The position numbers and the translations under genes are program-made. The notes beneath the pieces were generated by a model, which made no database searches, was not told the DNA's origin, and saw only the letters and a program-made list of their open reading frames with translations. 64,000 nucleotides of DNA, taken from positions 434,001-498,000 of the forward strand of contig JACJXW010000005.1 of the NCBI GenBank assembly GCA_020636405.1, written 5' to 3'. Below, piece by piece: positions 1 through 6,737 of this stretch. Position 1 is the first letter of the stretch. Each line of letters opens with the position of its first letter. The stretch comes from Lewinellaceae bacterium. GTDB taxonomy: Bacteria > Bacteroidota > Bacteroidia > Chitinophagales > Saprospiraceae.

Positions 1-90
1 GCTCTGGCCGTCTTCGGCCCCTGGAAGGTAAGCTCGGTATGGGTGATCGTGGGCGGAGCGGTGTTGGGATGGGGGCTGGGTTGGGCCTGA
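1..90 (+). CDS. C-terminal fragment, possible chromate transporter (ChrA)
   Basis: An open frame enters from the left edge and stops at TGA 88-90, giving 29 residues. The fragment is hydrophobic, with a basic turn (PWKVSSVWVIVGG) followed by a Gly/Leu/Trp-rich helix ending GWGLGWA. This resembles the last membrane helix of CHR-family chromate transporters, which often end in a short arm and a final hydrophobic stretch. The fragment is too short to be sure, and any polytopic membrane protein could end this way. It is followed at once by an intergenic fold-back repeat. Confidence 0.35.
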   Translation, partial: ALAVFGPWKVSSVWVIVGGAVLGWGLGWA

Positions 91-201
91 TTGTGTATAA
101 GTGCATTCGTGTATAAGTGCATTCGTTTTTGCCAATTCCAGGCTGTCCACTCCATCTACTTATACACAAATGCACCTATACACTTATACACCCCTTCGCT
201 A
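91..201. repeat. Intergenic fold-back repeat, locus 1
   Basis: Between the convergent ends of the first two genes. The left side carries two direct copies of GTGTATAAGTGCATTCG (from about 92). The right side (about 161-193) carries the complementary words CTTATACACAAATGCAC and CTATACACTTATACACC, so the strand can fold back on itself. It is built from the same short words (GTGTAT, GTGCATTYGT) as the repeats near 2425, 9970 and 12299. It may act as a bidirectional terminator or be a mobile palindromic repeat; no function is shown. Confidence 0.6.
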
Positions 202-2412
202 CTACCTCAGAATGACCTTCTCCGCAAAGATCCGCTCGCCCTGGCTGATGTGCAGCACATAGGGGCCTTTGGGCAACTTGCTCAGGTCGATGTCCTGGCT
301 GTAGGATCCTTCGAAGCGGTTGAGGGCTTCGTGGATGACTTCCTGGCCATTGCTGTTCAGGATGCGGATAACAGTAGGCTGTGCCTCCGCTTCGAATTGC
401 AGGTTGAGCAGGCCGGAAGTAGGGTTGGGGGCAACCTTGAAGTTTTGAAGCTGCAGGTCCTTGGCGCCCTCTGGAAGCTGTAGCTGTTTCCGCTCAACAT
501 CGAGGCGGAATTTCACCGGTAAGTTGAACTGCACATTGACCACTTTACCTTTTTGCCGGCCCGGTATCCAACGCTCGTTCATCTCATTCATTTCCCTGAC
601 CACCCGGATCACTTCTGCGTCGATGCTTTCGTGCAGGGGGCGTACGACTTTGAAGTCTTTCACCCAGCCCTCTTTGTCCACAATGAAGCTTACGATGGCC
701 ACTCCCTCAACTCCGGCATCTTTGGCGTCGCGTGGGTATTTGAGGTTGTTGGCAATGTACGTTATGAGTTTCATGTTGGAGCACTGCACCAGTTCCTGTC
801 CGGATAACCCTTCCTCCTCACAACCCGGAAAGCGGGGCATTTCTTCTACGACCTTGAAGACTTCTTCGTTTTCCTGGCCTACCTGGGCCTGGCCACTGGG
901 CAGTTTGAAAGAGAAGGGGAGGGACATTTGCATGCTCACCGGTTGGCCGTCCTTCATGGCCGGCGTCCAGTCGGGCATAGCGTTGACGACAGCCAGCGCT
1001 GCTTCATCACAGCCATGGCCGACGCTCTTAACCACTTTGGCGTCCTGTACGGAGCCATCTTTGGCGACGGTGAACTGCACGACCACCAGTCCTTCTGCAT
1101 TAGCCGCCTTGGCCTCTTCCGGATACTTGAGCTTGCTGCTCATGAATTCCACCAGCTTCTGCTTGGTGCATTCCTCCTGTGCTTTTTCCGTTTCCATAGC
1201 TTCACATCCGGCGAATACCGGCATGCGGTCGACGTCGCCGGGCTGGTTCGGGCCCGATATCCCGGCAAAAGGCCCGGGGTTGAAGCGCAGGCCGGCCAGG
1301 GTATTGCCCTCCCAGAAAAGTTTCATGCTGTAAGCGGCAGCCAACCGGGCGGCACTCTCTTTGATGGCGCCTTCTTCTTCCGGGTATTGCTCTACAGCTT
1401 CCTTGACGAGGTTGCCAAAGTGCTTCAGGGTTTCCGAAGTGCGCTCTCCGGAGAGCGCGGCGGTAAGGCTGCCCTCAAAAGCAGCCTGGTCAAAAGAGGC
1501 GCTCAAGGTATTGAACACCTGTGGTTTCCAATCCATGTTTTCCGGAGCGGCAAGGGCCACAATAAGGCCAAATATTAAAGGCGCTACCAGCAGGTACCGG
1601 ATCAGCATATGGCGTTTGGATCTGGTTTTAGTCATCATAAGAATTCGCTTTTTCAATTGTGAGTTAATGAAATGATTCGCCAGTACAATCGGCTGTCCGG
1701 ACTGTGATTGACTGAGCAACAAATGGCCATATTGTTTCTTTTTTCTGGTCGTTTGGAGTACGGCCGCATCGGCCAGGTATTCGTGCACCACGCGCAGGGA
1801 GCGGCTGTAGAGGTAAATCATGGGGCTGAGCCAGAACACGATGCCCAGCACTTCCACCAGCAGGATATCGAGGCTGTGCCAGCCCCGCATGTGCGCCAGT
1901 TCGTGGCGTATGATCTTTTTCTCATCTTCCGGAGGGTAGGGCATCTGCCGGCTCCAGAACAGGGTATTGAAGAAGGAGAAGGGCGCGTGCCAATTTTCCG
2001 TGAGCACCAGCGTATAGCTATCCTGCTTGCGGCGTTCGGAGCTCCGGTACAGGCGCCACAGCTTGCGCAGGCCGTAGGCGAACCGAAGGGCGGCAATACC
2101 CACGCCCAGCCAGTAGGCGGCCAGCAATACCTCCCACCAACTCACCCCTGGTTCGCCAGCCGTCGCCGTCACAATCACTTCCAGGTTCTCCATCCCGATA
2201 GTGATGGGGTATAAGGTCGCCACCAGCAGTTCCGGCTGCTCGGCAGGCAACAGCAGTTGCCATTCCACCAATGGTAAGGCCAGCCCCAGCAGCAGGCTTC
2301 CCAACAGGTAGGCCCGGTTGTGGTTGAAAAAGGTCGCACGGCTCAACAGGCCGGCGTACAGGGCGTAGAGGACTGCCCAGCAAAAGGTGGCTTGGATGAT
2401 GTAGGTGATCAT
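202..2412 (-). CDS. M56 (BlaR1-type) membrane peptidase with two TonB-C domains and a T9SS sorting domain
   Basis: About 736 residues from the start chosen at MITYIIQATF (2412); an in-frame ATG at 2424 would add four residues from the repeat. The N-terminal ~295 residues are a BlaR1/MecR1-like membrane peptidase: hydrophobic helices near residues 5-25, 40-58, 93-115, 184-202 and 272-290, and a zinc motif HELAH (H170, E171, H174). Two TonB C-terminal-like domains follow (about 428-504 and 558-637), each preceded by a Cys-containing FxGCE segment. The last ~78 residues (NFKVAPNPTSG to the end) look like a T9SS type A sorting domain. There is no penicillin-binding sensor domain, so this is not a classical beta-lactam sensor. 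It lies downstream of the BlaI-type gene on the same strand. A T9SS tail on an inner-membrane peptidase is odd: either it is a structural relic or the periplasmic part is processed and moved on. Confidence 0.85.
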   Translation of the reverse strand: MITYIIQATFCWAVLYALYAGLLSRATFFNHNRAYLLGSLLLGLALPLVEWQLLLPAEQPELLVATLYPITIGMENLEVIVTATAGEPGVSWWEVLLAAYWLGVGIAALRFAYGLRKLWRLYRSSERRKQDSYTLVLTENWHAPFSFFNTLFWSRQMPYPPEDEKKIIRHELAHMRGWHSLDILLVEVLGIVFWLSPMIYLYSRSLRVVHEYLADAAVLQTTRKKKQYGHLLLSQSQSGQPIVLANHFINSQLKKRILMMTKTRSKRHMLIRYLLVAPLIFGLIVALAAPENMDWKPQVFNTLSASFDQAAFEGSLTAALSGERTSETLKHFGNLVKEAVEQYPEEEGAIKESAARLAAAYSMKLFWEGNTLAGLRFNPGPFAGISGPNQPGDVDRMPVFAGCEAMETEKAQEECTKQKLVEFMSSKLKYPEEAKAANAEGLVVVQFTVAKDGSVQDAKVVKSVGHGCDEAALAVVNAMPDWTPAMKDGQPVSMQMSLPFSFKLPSGQAQVGQENEEVFKVVEEMPRFPGCEEEGLSGQELVQCSNMKLITYIANNLKYPRDAKDAGVEGVAIVSFIVDKEGWVKDFKVVRPLHESIDAEVIRVVREMNEMNERWIPGRQKGKVVNVQFNLPVKFRLDVERKQLQLPEGAKDLQLQNFKVAPNPTSGLLNLQFEAEAQPTVIRILNSNGQEVIHEALNRFEGSYSQDIDLSKLPKGPYVLHISQGERIFAEKVILR

Positions 2413-2424
2413 GTTATGGTGCAT

Positions 2425-2556
2425 TCGTGCATTAGTAGGGGTGCATTCGTGTTTTGGTGCATTTGTGCATTAGTGGGGGTGCATTTGTGTTTTGGTGCAT
2501 TAGTAGGGGCGCAATGTGCCAGGCCACCTATACACAAATGCACGAATACACGAATG
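2425..2556. repeat. Intergenic fold-back repeat, locus 2
   Basis: It separates the BlaI-type gene from the M56 gene. The left part repeats words such as GTGCATTCGTG, GTGCATTAGTRGGG and GTGTTTTGGTGCATT several times. The right part (about 2528-2556) reads CTATACACAAATGCACG and ACACGAATGCACG, the reverse complements of the same words. Same family as loci 1 and 3. It could form a hairpin in the blaI-M56 transcript and uncouple expression of the two genes. Confidence 0.6.
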
Positions 2557-2561
2557 CACGC

Positions 2562-2936
2562 TCACTCCTCCTCCTCCAGCTTATCCACCAGTTCGTTCAA
2601 TTCCTTCAGGCTCAGGTCTTTTTCTTGTACCAGGAAGGACACCAGGCGGTTCATGGAGCCCTCGAAGTAATCGCTCACCAGCGTTTTGAGGGACTGTCGG
2701 CTGTAGTGCTCCTTGGAGATGGCCGGCTCGTAGACGAACGTCCGCCCGTAGGCCGTATGCTTCAGGAAGCCTTTCTTGTCGTCCAGGATTCGGACCATGG
2801 TGGAGACGGTGCTGTGGGGCGGTTTTTGCATCCCCAGTTTTTCCTTCATGTAGTTGCGGATGTCGGCCACCGTACAGGGTGCGATCTCCCAGATGATCTG
2901 CATGATCTCCTCTTCGGCTTTGGTAAGTTTGGTCAT
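2562..2936 (-). CDS. BlaI/MecI/CopY-family transcriptional repressor
   Basis: 124 residues from MTKLTKAEEEIMQIIW (ATG at 2936). The frame stays open to 3026, but those extra codons lie in hairpin DNA. The N-terminal winged helix (about 1-75) has the typical run AEEEIMQIIWEI, VADIRNYM, STVSTMVRILDDKKGFL. The C-terminal ~45 residues form the dimerisation helices, with an acidic end. BlaI-type repressors bind palindromic operators as dimers and are inactivated by cleavage when a partner M56 peptidase is triggered. The partner is the next gene on this strand. The promoter at 3130-3160 contains an operator-like palindrome, so autoregulation is likely. The ~187-nt leader is strongly structured. Confidence 0.93.
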   Translation of the reverse strand: MTKLTKAEEEIMQIIWEIAPCTVADIRNYMKEKLGMQKPPHSTVSTMVRILDDKKGFLKHTAYGRTFVYEPAISKEHYSRQSLKTLVSDYFEGSMNRLVSFLVQEKDLSLKELNELVDKLEEEE

Positions 2937-2950
2937 GGTAAAATTTTTGT

Positions 2951-3089
2951 GTTCCCAAAGGATGGCTTTGGCTATGTTGGCGCAACCGCGCCATCCTTTG
3001 GGAACGCTCGCGGCAGGGCAGCACACACAGGGCTTGTCATCCGGCGAACCGCGAATACCGCGGCCCCGCCTGCGTGTGCTCCCGCCCTG
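2951..3089 (-). promoter_or_regulatory. Structured 5' leader of the BlaI-type gene: two stacked hairpins
   Basis: Hairpin A has perfect 16-bp arms, GTTCCCAAAGGATGGC at 2951-2966 and its reverse complement at 2990-3005, with a 23-nt loop. Hairpin B pairs CAGGGC plus AGCACACACAGG (3014-3031) with CCTGCGTGTGCT (3069-3080) and GCCCTG (3084-3089), with one G-T wobble; inside it CCGCG/CGCGG (3049-3053, 3059-3063) forms a further stem. From the predicted start of transcription near 3123 both hairpins lie in the blaI leader, and hairpin A ends 14 nt before the ATG. It may be a cis-acting RNA control element or a REP-like mobile palindrome. Confidence 0.6.
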
Positions 3090-3129
3090 TTAACAAATCA
3101 TTAGACAGTCGGGTGATTCTTTCTGGTTA

Positions 3130-3196
3130 CAAATATATAACGTTGTTTTTAGTTATGCAATGAATTTATCGATATTTAACTAAAAAATACGTTATA
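3130..3196 (-). promoter_or_regulatory. blaI promoter with two inverted operator-like sites
   Basis: Read on the minus strand, TTG (3158-3160), 20 bp and TATATTTG (3130-3137) fit the Bacteroidota promoter exactly. The spacer (3138-3156) holds TAAC, 10 bp, GTTA, a likely repressor site. A second copy of the same sequence in the opposite orientation lies just upstream at 3178-3196 (AACTAAAAAATACGTTATA). A repressor bound in the spacer would block RNA polymerase, so BlaI autoregulation is the simplest reading. Confidence 0.65.
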
Positions 3197-3265
3197 GGGA
3201 ATTTGGAGGGGCGTCTTCCCGTCTGGACCCATTAAAGATGATAATGATCGAATTTTGGACAAACG

Positions 3266-5008
3266 CTAATTCCCATTTCGCCCACTTGGTGGTTTGCGCC
3301 CCGGCCTGTCCACCCCTGATGGCGGCCTGTCGGTTTCCTGGCCTTGAGATTCCGCAGGAGCCGGCGGCGCCAGGGCCTCTTTCCTCAAGTCCACCAGATT
3401 GATGGCCGCCTCCAGGTCCCAGTTGGACCGGAGCTGTTCGAGCGGGCGCAGGTAGATGGGCTCGGGTTGGCGCTTCTCATCGTAGTTGCCGGTGTCCCAC
3501 TGCCCGTTGCCGTTCCAGTCTTCGATGAAGCGGACGGTGTAGGTGCCGGAGGGCAGCGCGCGGAAGGTGCGCTGAAAGGTAGAGTCGCCCTTTATGGTAA
3601 AGGTAGATATCCGTTCGTCGCCTTTGCCCAGTAGCTCTACGTAGTAACTGCTATCGGCCGAGAGGCTGTCGAACTGGAGAGAGAGGTTGCCATAGCTTTT
3701 CAGCTGGTCTACCTGAATAGCTTGAATGATGGTATCGTTCTGCAGGCCGTAGATGCCGGTCAGTGCTCCGGGCAGGAGCACCAGCTCATAGGGGAGGCCT
3801 TCCTTCCAGGGGCGGGCGATGAACAGGCTGCGCTGGCCGTTGGTGTCGAGGCTGTAACGGGGTTGCACTTCGATGCGGAGGGTATCTTCGTAAAGTGCCA
3901 TCAGGCTGGTATCGATGGCGGTGACCGGGTGGCTGAAAGTGAGGGTGGCCTCTTTGGCAGGGTTCAGCCTGAGTGGCCCTTTTGAGGGGCGAGCCAGTTG
4001 CAGCTTGGCCTTATCCAGGAATTCCTGCCGGTTGCGCGCCCGTACTTTTACGGTATCAGTTAGCAAAGAATCCTTTTGCAGGTATATACTCCAGCCTTGA
4101 TCCTCCGGCAGGCTGTACCAGATCTTGGTAGTGTCGGGGTTGCGTTCAAAGATCACCTGTTGGCCGACGTCCTGGTAGGTGATATTCAATCCCTGGGGCG
4201 GTTTGCTGAAGTTGAGGCGCACCAGGCCGTAGCGGCTGTCGTCGCTACCCATCAGGCGCAGCGGCTGTTCTTCGGTGAAAAGTTTGACCCGCACTGTGGG
4301 TTGCAGGCTATCGTTAACCACCAGAAAGGTATCGGGGAAGCCGACAGGCTCCTGGGCCTGGTCAAAGAGATAGTTTCGATTGGCGTCTTGCAAGGCGAAG
4401 CCTTTGAACCTGGCGGACTTTACATTTTCGATACGGAACTGCCCCCGTTTGTCTGTCCTGGCAAAATAAAAGGGGCGTTCGGTGCGCACGACAGTATCCT
4501 CCAGGTTTTCATACAGCATGAACAGCACGCCTTCTACCGGCTCTCCCTTCTGGGCATCTACGATGGTGCCCGATACGGAGAGCGAGTCAATGAAATCGCC
4601 GGTTGAAAAAACGAAGCGTAGGTTTTGAGCCGGATTGCGTTCGGTAATGTCGCGTACGGCCTCGCCGAAGTTGATGGTATAGGTCGCTTCCGGGCGTAGT
4701 TCTTCTTTTTCATCGAAATCGAAGCGCAGGGTTTTACCCTTGAGGGTGATCTCGAAGGGGTGTTCCAGCGGCGGAGAAACGACTACCTGGTTAAAAATAT
4801 CCTGTACTTCGAACCATTCATCGAAGGTGAGTTCGATGCGTTGCTTCTCGAAGCGGGTCTGTTGGTTGGCCGTTGATTTTTCGGCGATCAGCCGGGGCGG
4901 CTGCTCGTCCTTGTCCCCGCCCTCCGGTGGGATGGGGTTGGCGCAGAAGGTGAGCGCCAGGGCCAGGATAGGGAGGAGCCAGTATGCAGTATTTTTTGTT
5001 CGGGACAT
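3266..5008 (-). CDS. Lipoprotein with Ig-like domains
   Basis: 580 residues. A signal peptide ends in a lipobox LTFC (Cys22) followed by ANPIPPEGGDKD, a leader typical of Bacteroidota outer-membrane lipoproteins. Residues ~35-135 resemble a bacterial Ig-like (Big_5/SbsA-type) domain: PPRLIAEKST, RIELTFDEWF, ATYTINFGEAVRD. Residues ~145-240 look like a carboxypeptidase-regulatory/CNA-B-like sandwich (SGTIVDAQKGEPVEGV, GQFRIENVK). Further beta-rich modules follow, including one with DWNGNGQWDTGNYDE, which resembles a Ca-binding loop. The tail is Pro/Gly/Arg-rich. The family is common in Bacteroidota and usually annotated only as Ig-like domain protein; its function is unknown. It has its own transcription unit. 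Confidence 0.8.
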   Translation of the reverse strand: MSRTKNTAYWLLPILALALTFCANPIPPEGGDKDEQPPRLIAEKSTANQQTRFEKQRIELTFDEWFEVQDIFNQVVVSPPLEHPFEITLKGKTLRFDFDEKEELRPEATYTINFGEAVRDITERNPAQNLRFVFSTGDFIDSLSVSGTIVDAQKGEPVEGVLFMLYENLEDTVVRTERPFYFARTDKRGQFRIENVKSARFKGFALQDANRNYLFDQAQEPVGFPDTFLVVNDSLQPTVRVKLFTEEQPLRLMGSDDSRYGLVRLNFSKPPQGLNITYQDVGQQVIFERNPDTTKIWYSLPEDQGWSIYLQKDSLLTDTVKVRARNRQEFLDKAKLQLARPSKGPLRLNPAKEATLTFSHPVTAIDTSLMALYEDTLRIEVQPRYSLDTNGQRSLFIARPWKEGLPYELVLLPGALTGIYGLQNDTIIQAIQVDQLKSYGNLSLQFDSLSADSSYYVELLGKGDERISTFTIKGDSTFQRTFRALPSGTYTVRFIEDWNGNGQWDTGNYDEKRQPEPIYLRPLEQLRSNWDLEAAINLVDLRKEALAPPAPAESQGQETDRPPSGVDRPGRKPPSGRNGN

Positions 5009-5145
5009 GAGGTGGAGGGAAGAGTGATTATTTCTTTACTTTATTAACAGGGGGAGATCGGGGTAATGCTATTTACAACTTGTCCTTCCCCAGCCCTCCC
5101 TTTAGGAGAGATTGCACTTCAAATTGGCAGCAATCATATAGCAAT

Positions 5146-5176
5146 CCCCCCTCCCTTGGAGGGGGTTAGGGGGAGG
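5146..5176. repeat. C-rich/G-rich intergenic hairpin
   Basis: CCCCCCTCCC (5146-5155), a 5-nt loop TTGGA, and GGGGGTTAGGGGGAGG (5161-5176) form a strong stem between two genes on the minus strand. A shorter relative, CCCTCCCTTTAGGAGAG, lies about 50 bp to the left. Very similar CCCTCC...GGAGGG hairpins are scattered in many Bacteroidota genomes and probably act as terminators or mobile palindromes. Confidence 0.5.
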
Positions 5177-5179
5177 CTT

Positions 5180-5629
5180 TTATTCCAGATCCTTCACCTT
5201 CTCCACACCGTGTAAAGAGTAGATCAGACGGTTGATGTCATCGGCGTTGAGCTCCAGTTTACCGCGTATGGTGATCGGCTCGGCTGTATACTCGATGGCT
5301 TCGTTGGCGTAAACTTCCATGACGGTCTCCGGGCCGGCTCCGCCGCAGAAGAAACACATGTTATAGGGGTAAGCGGAAAAGATGAACTCCTTATGGCCTT
5401 TGTAACCTTCCACCGGAATGATGTATCCTCTGATCGATACTTCCTTTCCTTCCAGGGCCTTTACTTCCTCACTGAAAACGGGAACGTCCACCTTGAAGCC
5501 CATCATCTCGTTGTACTCCTTCTTATAGGTGATCTTGGAGAGGGTCTTCCATACCTTGTCCTGGGACAGCGCCGGCTGCAGGGCTGTAATGCCGAAGAGA
5601 GCAATGAGCGCTATGATCGTTTTTTTCAT
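5180..5629 (-). CDS. Secreted DUF3299-like protein
   Basis: 149 residues. A cleavable signal peptide (MKKTIIALIALFGITALQPALS, cut near AlaLeuSer-Gln) is followed by a compact beta-rich domain. FSEEVKALEGKEVSIRGYIIP suggests an OB-like barrel, and the conserved CFFCGGAGPETVMEVY holds a CxxC pair. Similar small secreted proteins are annotated DUF3299 and are often found near metal-handling or lipoprotein-export genes; no activity is established. The CxxC could bind a metal or be redox active. The leader RNA is structured (see 5655-5736). Confidence 0.65.
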   Translation of the reverse strand: MKKTIIALIALFGITALQPALSQDKVWKTLSKITYKKEYNEMMGFKVDVPVFSEEVKALEGKEVSIRGYIIPVEGYKGHKEFIFSAYPYNMCFFCGGAGPETVMEVYANEAIEYTAEPITIRGKLELNADDINRLIYSLHGVEKVKDLE

Positions 5630-5654
5630 ACTTTAAAGGTTATTTTTATTTGAG

Positions 5655-5736
5655 GCGGTGTGGTTTGGTGTTGTGCTTTTACGGCCGCAACGCCGATAAT
5701 ATGATAACACCGCTACGCCAGATCCCCACAAAGGTA
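5655..5736 (-). promoter_or_regulatory. Promoter -7 element and nested hairpin leader of the DUF3299-like gene
   Basis: On the minus strand TACCTTTG (5729-5736) fits TAnnTTTG; a clear TTG at -33 is missing. The leader between there and the ATG at 5629 folds: GCGGTGT (5655-5661) pairs with ACACCGC (5707-5713), and inside it GGTGTTG (5667-5673) pairs with CAACGCC (5688-5694, one wobble). This places a two-tier stem just upstream of the gene. Confidence 0.4.
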
Positions 5737-5801
5737 ACGATCTGCGGGGGAAAAAGTGTTTTAAGGCTATGTTAAAGACAATCAAAGGAAGGTGAATCTT
5801 T

Positions 5802-6215
5802 TCAGGGGTGCAGGCCTGCGCGCCGAAGCAAGTTGCGAATATTTATTACACCGGGACGATTGAGCTGGAGCGCTTCAACCGTCGCTCTACCGGTTGGTGT
5901 AGTTCCCAAAATCATAGAATAGTCGTCATTCCAGGAGAAATGATCCAGCCAGTTGTCTTTCCTGGGATGGAACAAAGGAGCACTTCTGTTTTCGGCAGGA
6001 TCGAGCGCCTCAACTTTATTGTGCTTGTGGCCATTACAACCGCCGCACGCGTAGGCCAGATTTTCTAATTCAGTCAGGCCATCACGGCTGGAAGGAATAA
6101 TATGGTCAACCTCAAAAGGCTGAGAAGCATAGGCCTCCCAACTCCGACAGTATTTACAGCGTCCGGCTGCCCTTTCTCGAACTGTTTTGCGTATTTGGGG
6201 TTTAATTCTGGGCAT
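5802..6215 (-). CDS. HNH endonuclease
   Basis: 137 residues. A treble-clef HNH fold is readable: a CxxC pair (C20, C23 in GRCKYC), FEVDHIIPSSRDG (D37, H38), ENLAYACGGCNGHK (N52, CxxC C57/C60, H63) and KVEALDP. After it comes HPRKDNWLDHFSWNDD, a pattern typical of McrA-like HNH proteins with a conserved C-terminal DHFSW segment. It starts 14 bp inside the end of the preceding gene (6202-6615), so the pair is translationally coupled. HNH proteins of this small type nick or cut DNA, but the biological role of this subfamily is not known. Confidence 0.9.
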   Translation of the reverse strand: MPRIKPQIRKTVRERAAGRCKYCRSWEAYASQPFEVDHIIPSSRDGLTELENLAYACGGCNGHKHNKVEALDPAENRSAPLFHPRKDNWLDHFSWNDDYSMILGTTPTGRATVEALQLNRPGVINIRNLLRRAGLHP

Positions 6216-6615
6216 CTCCGGGAGGGGTGAGGCCCAATTGGCCCATCAATTCATTTAGCGCCAATCTACGAAGCCCCGCCAGTTCGATCAAAGCCTCCAG
6301 CCGTTCTCCGTCCTTTGTTTCAATATGCCCGATAAGGCTTAACAGTTCCTGATGTTCTTCAGGAGTGATGCGCTCCTCATTCAGTTTATCCGTTAGTTGC
6401 CTATATCTTTCTGCCTTTTGAGCTTCAATTCCCTGATTGATCCGCACCAGCAATTCTGCTTCTCTTTTAGACAAGTTCTGGGCTTTACGGCGCGCCAGTA
6501 AACGGCTCACTTGCTCCAAGAACTGTTCCAGTTCCGGCGTATCCAATTGGGAAATACCATTAAGTATCTCATCTAATCCCAGCTCAATATTTGATTTCAC
6601 CTGCACAGTCGGCAT
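6202..6615 (-). CDS. Small helical protein paired with the HNH nuclease
   Basis: 137 residues from MPTVQVKSNIEL (ATG 6615); an upstream ATG at 6687 would place 24 codons across the promoter. The protein is almost entirely helical and charged: LDTPELEQFLEQVSRLLARRKAQNL, EAELLVRINQGI, QLTDKLNEERITPEEHQELL, ending in ELAGLRRLALNELMGQLGL. I recall closely similar proteins encoded directly before HNH nucleases in cyanobacteria, which suggests a conserved, horizontally moving pair. It could be a specificity partner, inhibitor or antitoxin, but nothing in the sequence proves this. The end overlaps the HNH start by 14 bp. Confidence 0.75.
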   Translation of the reverse strand: MPTVQVKSNIELGLDEILNGISQLDTPELEQFLEQVSRLLARRKAQNLSKREAELLVRINQGIEAQKAERYRQLTDKLNEERITPEEHQELLSLIGHIETKDGERLEALIELAGLRRLALNELMGQLGLTPPGDAQN

Positions 6616-6632
6616 GATATTTTCAGTTTTAA

Positions 6633-6663
6633 CAAACTTATTGTTTTTTAAGGAATAATACAA
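6633..6663 (-). promoter_or_regulatory. Promoter of the HNH pair
   Basis: On the minus strand TTG (6661-6663), 20 bp, TAAGTTTG (6633-6640) matches the Bacteroidota consensus. Transcription would start near 6626, about 10 nt before the ATG at 6615, supporting that start. Confidence 0.6.
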
Positions 6664-6686
6664 CGCCAGCAAAAGTTTCCCCAGCA

Positions 6687-6718
6687 TTGGCCAACACTTA
6701 CAAATTTGCCTATATTTC
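6687..6718 (+). promoter_or_regulatory. Likely promoter of the lipoprotein esterase
   Basis: TTG (6687-6689), 21 bp, TATATTTC (6711-6718), one base off TAnnTTTG. Transcription would start near 6725, shortly before the paired ATGATG at 6735-6740. This argues against the upstream ATG at 6687. Confidence 0.45.
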
Positions 6719-6737
6719 CAGTCAAATCCTCACAATG

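Noticed and set aside
5802..6615. A toxin-antitoxin system
   Set aside because: Overlap and pairing fit, but no toxin or antitoxin family is recognised; kept only as a possibility.
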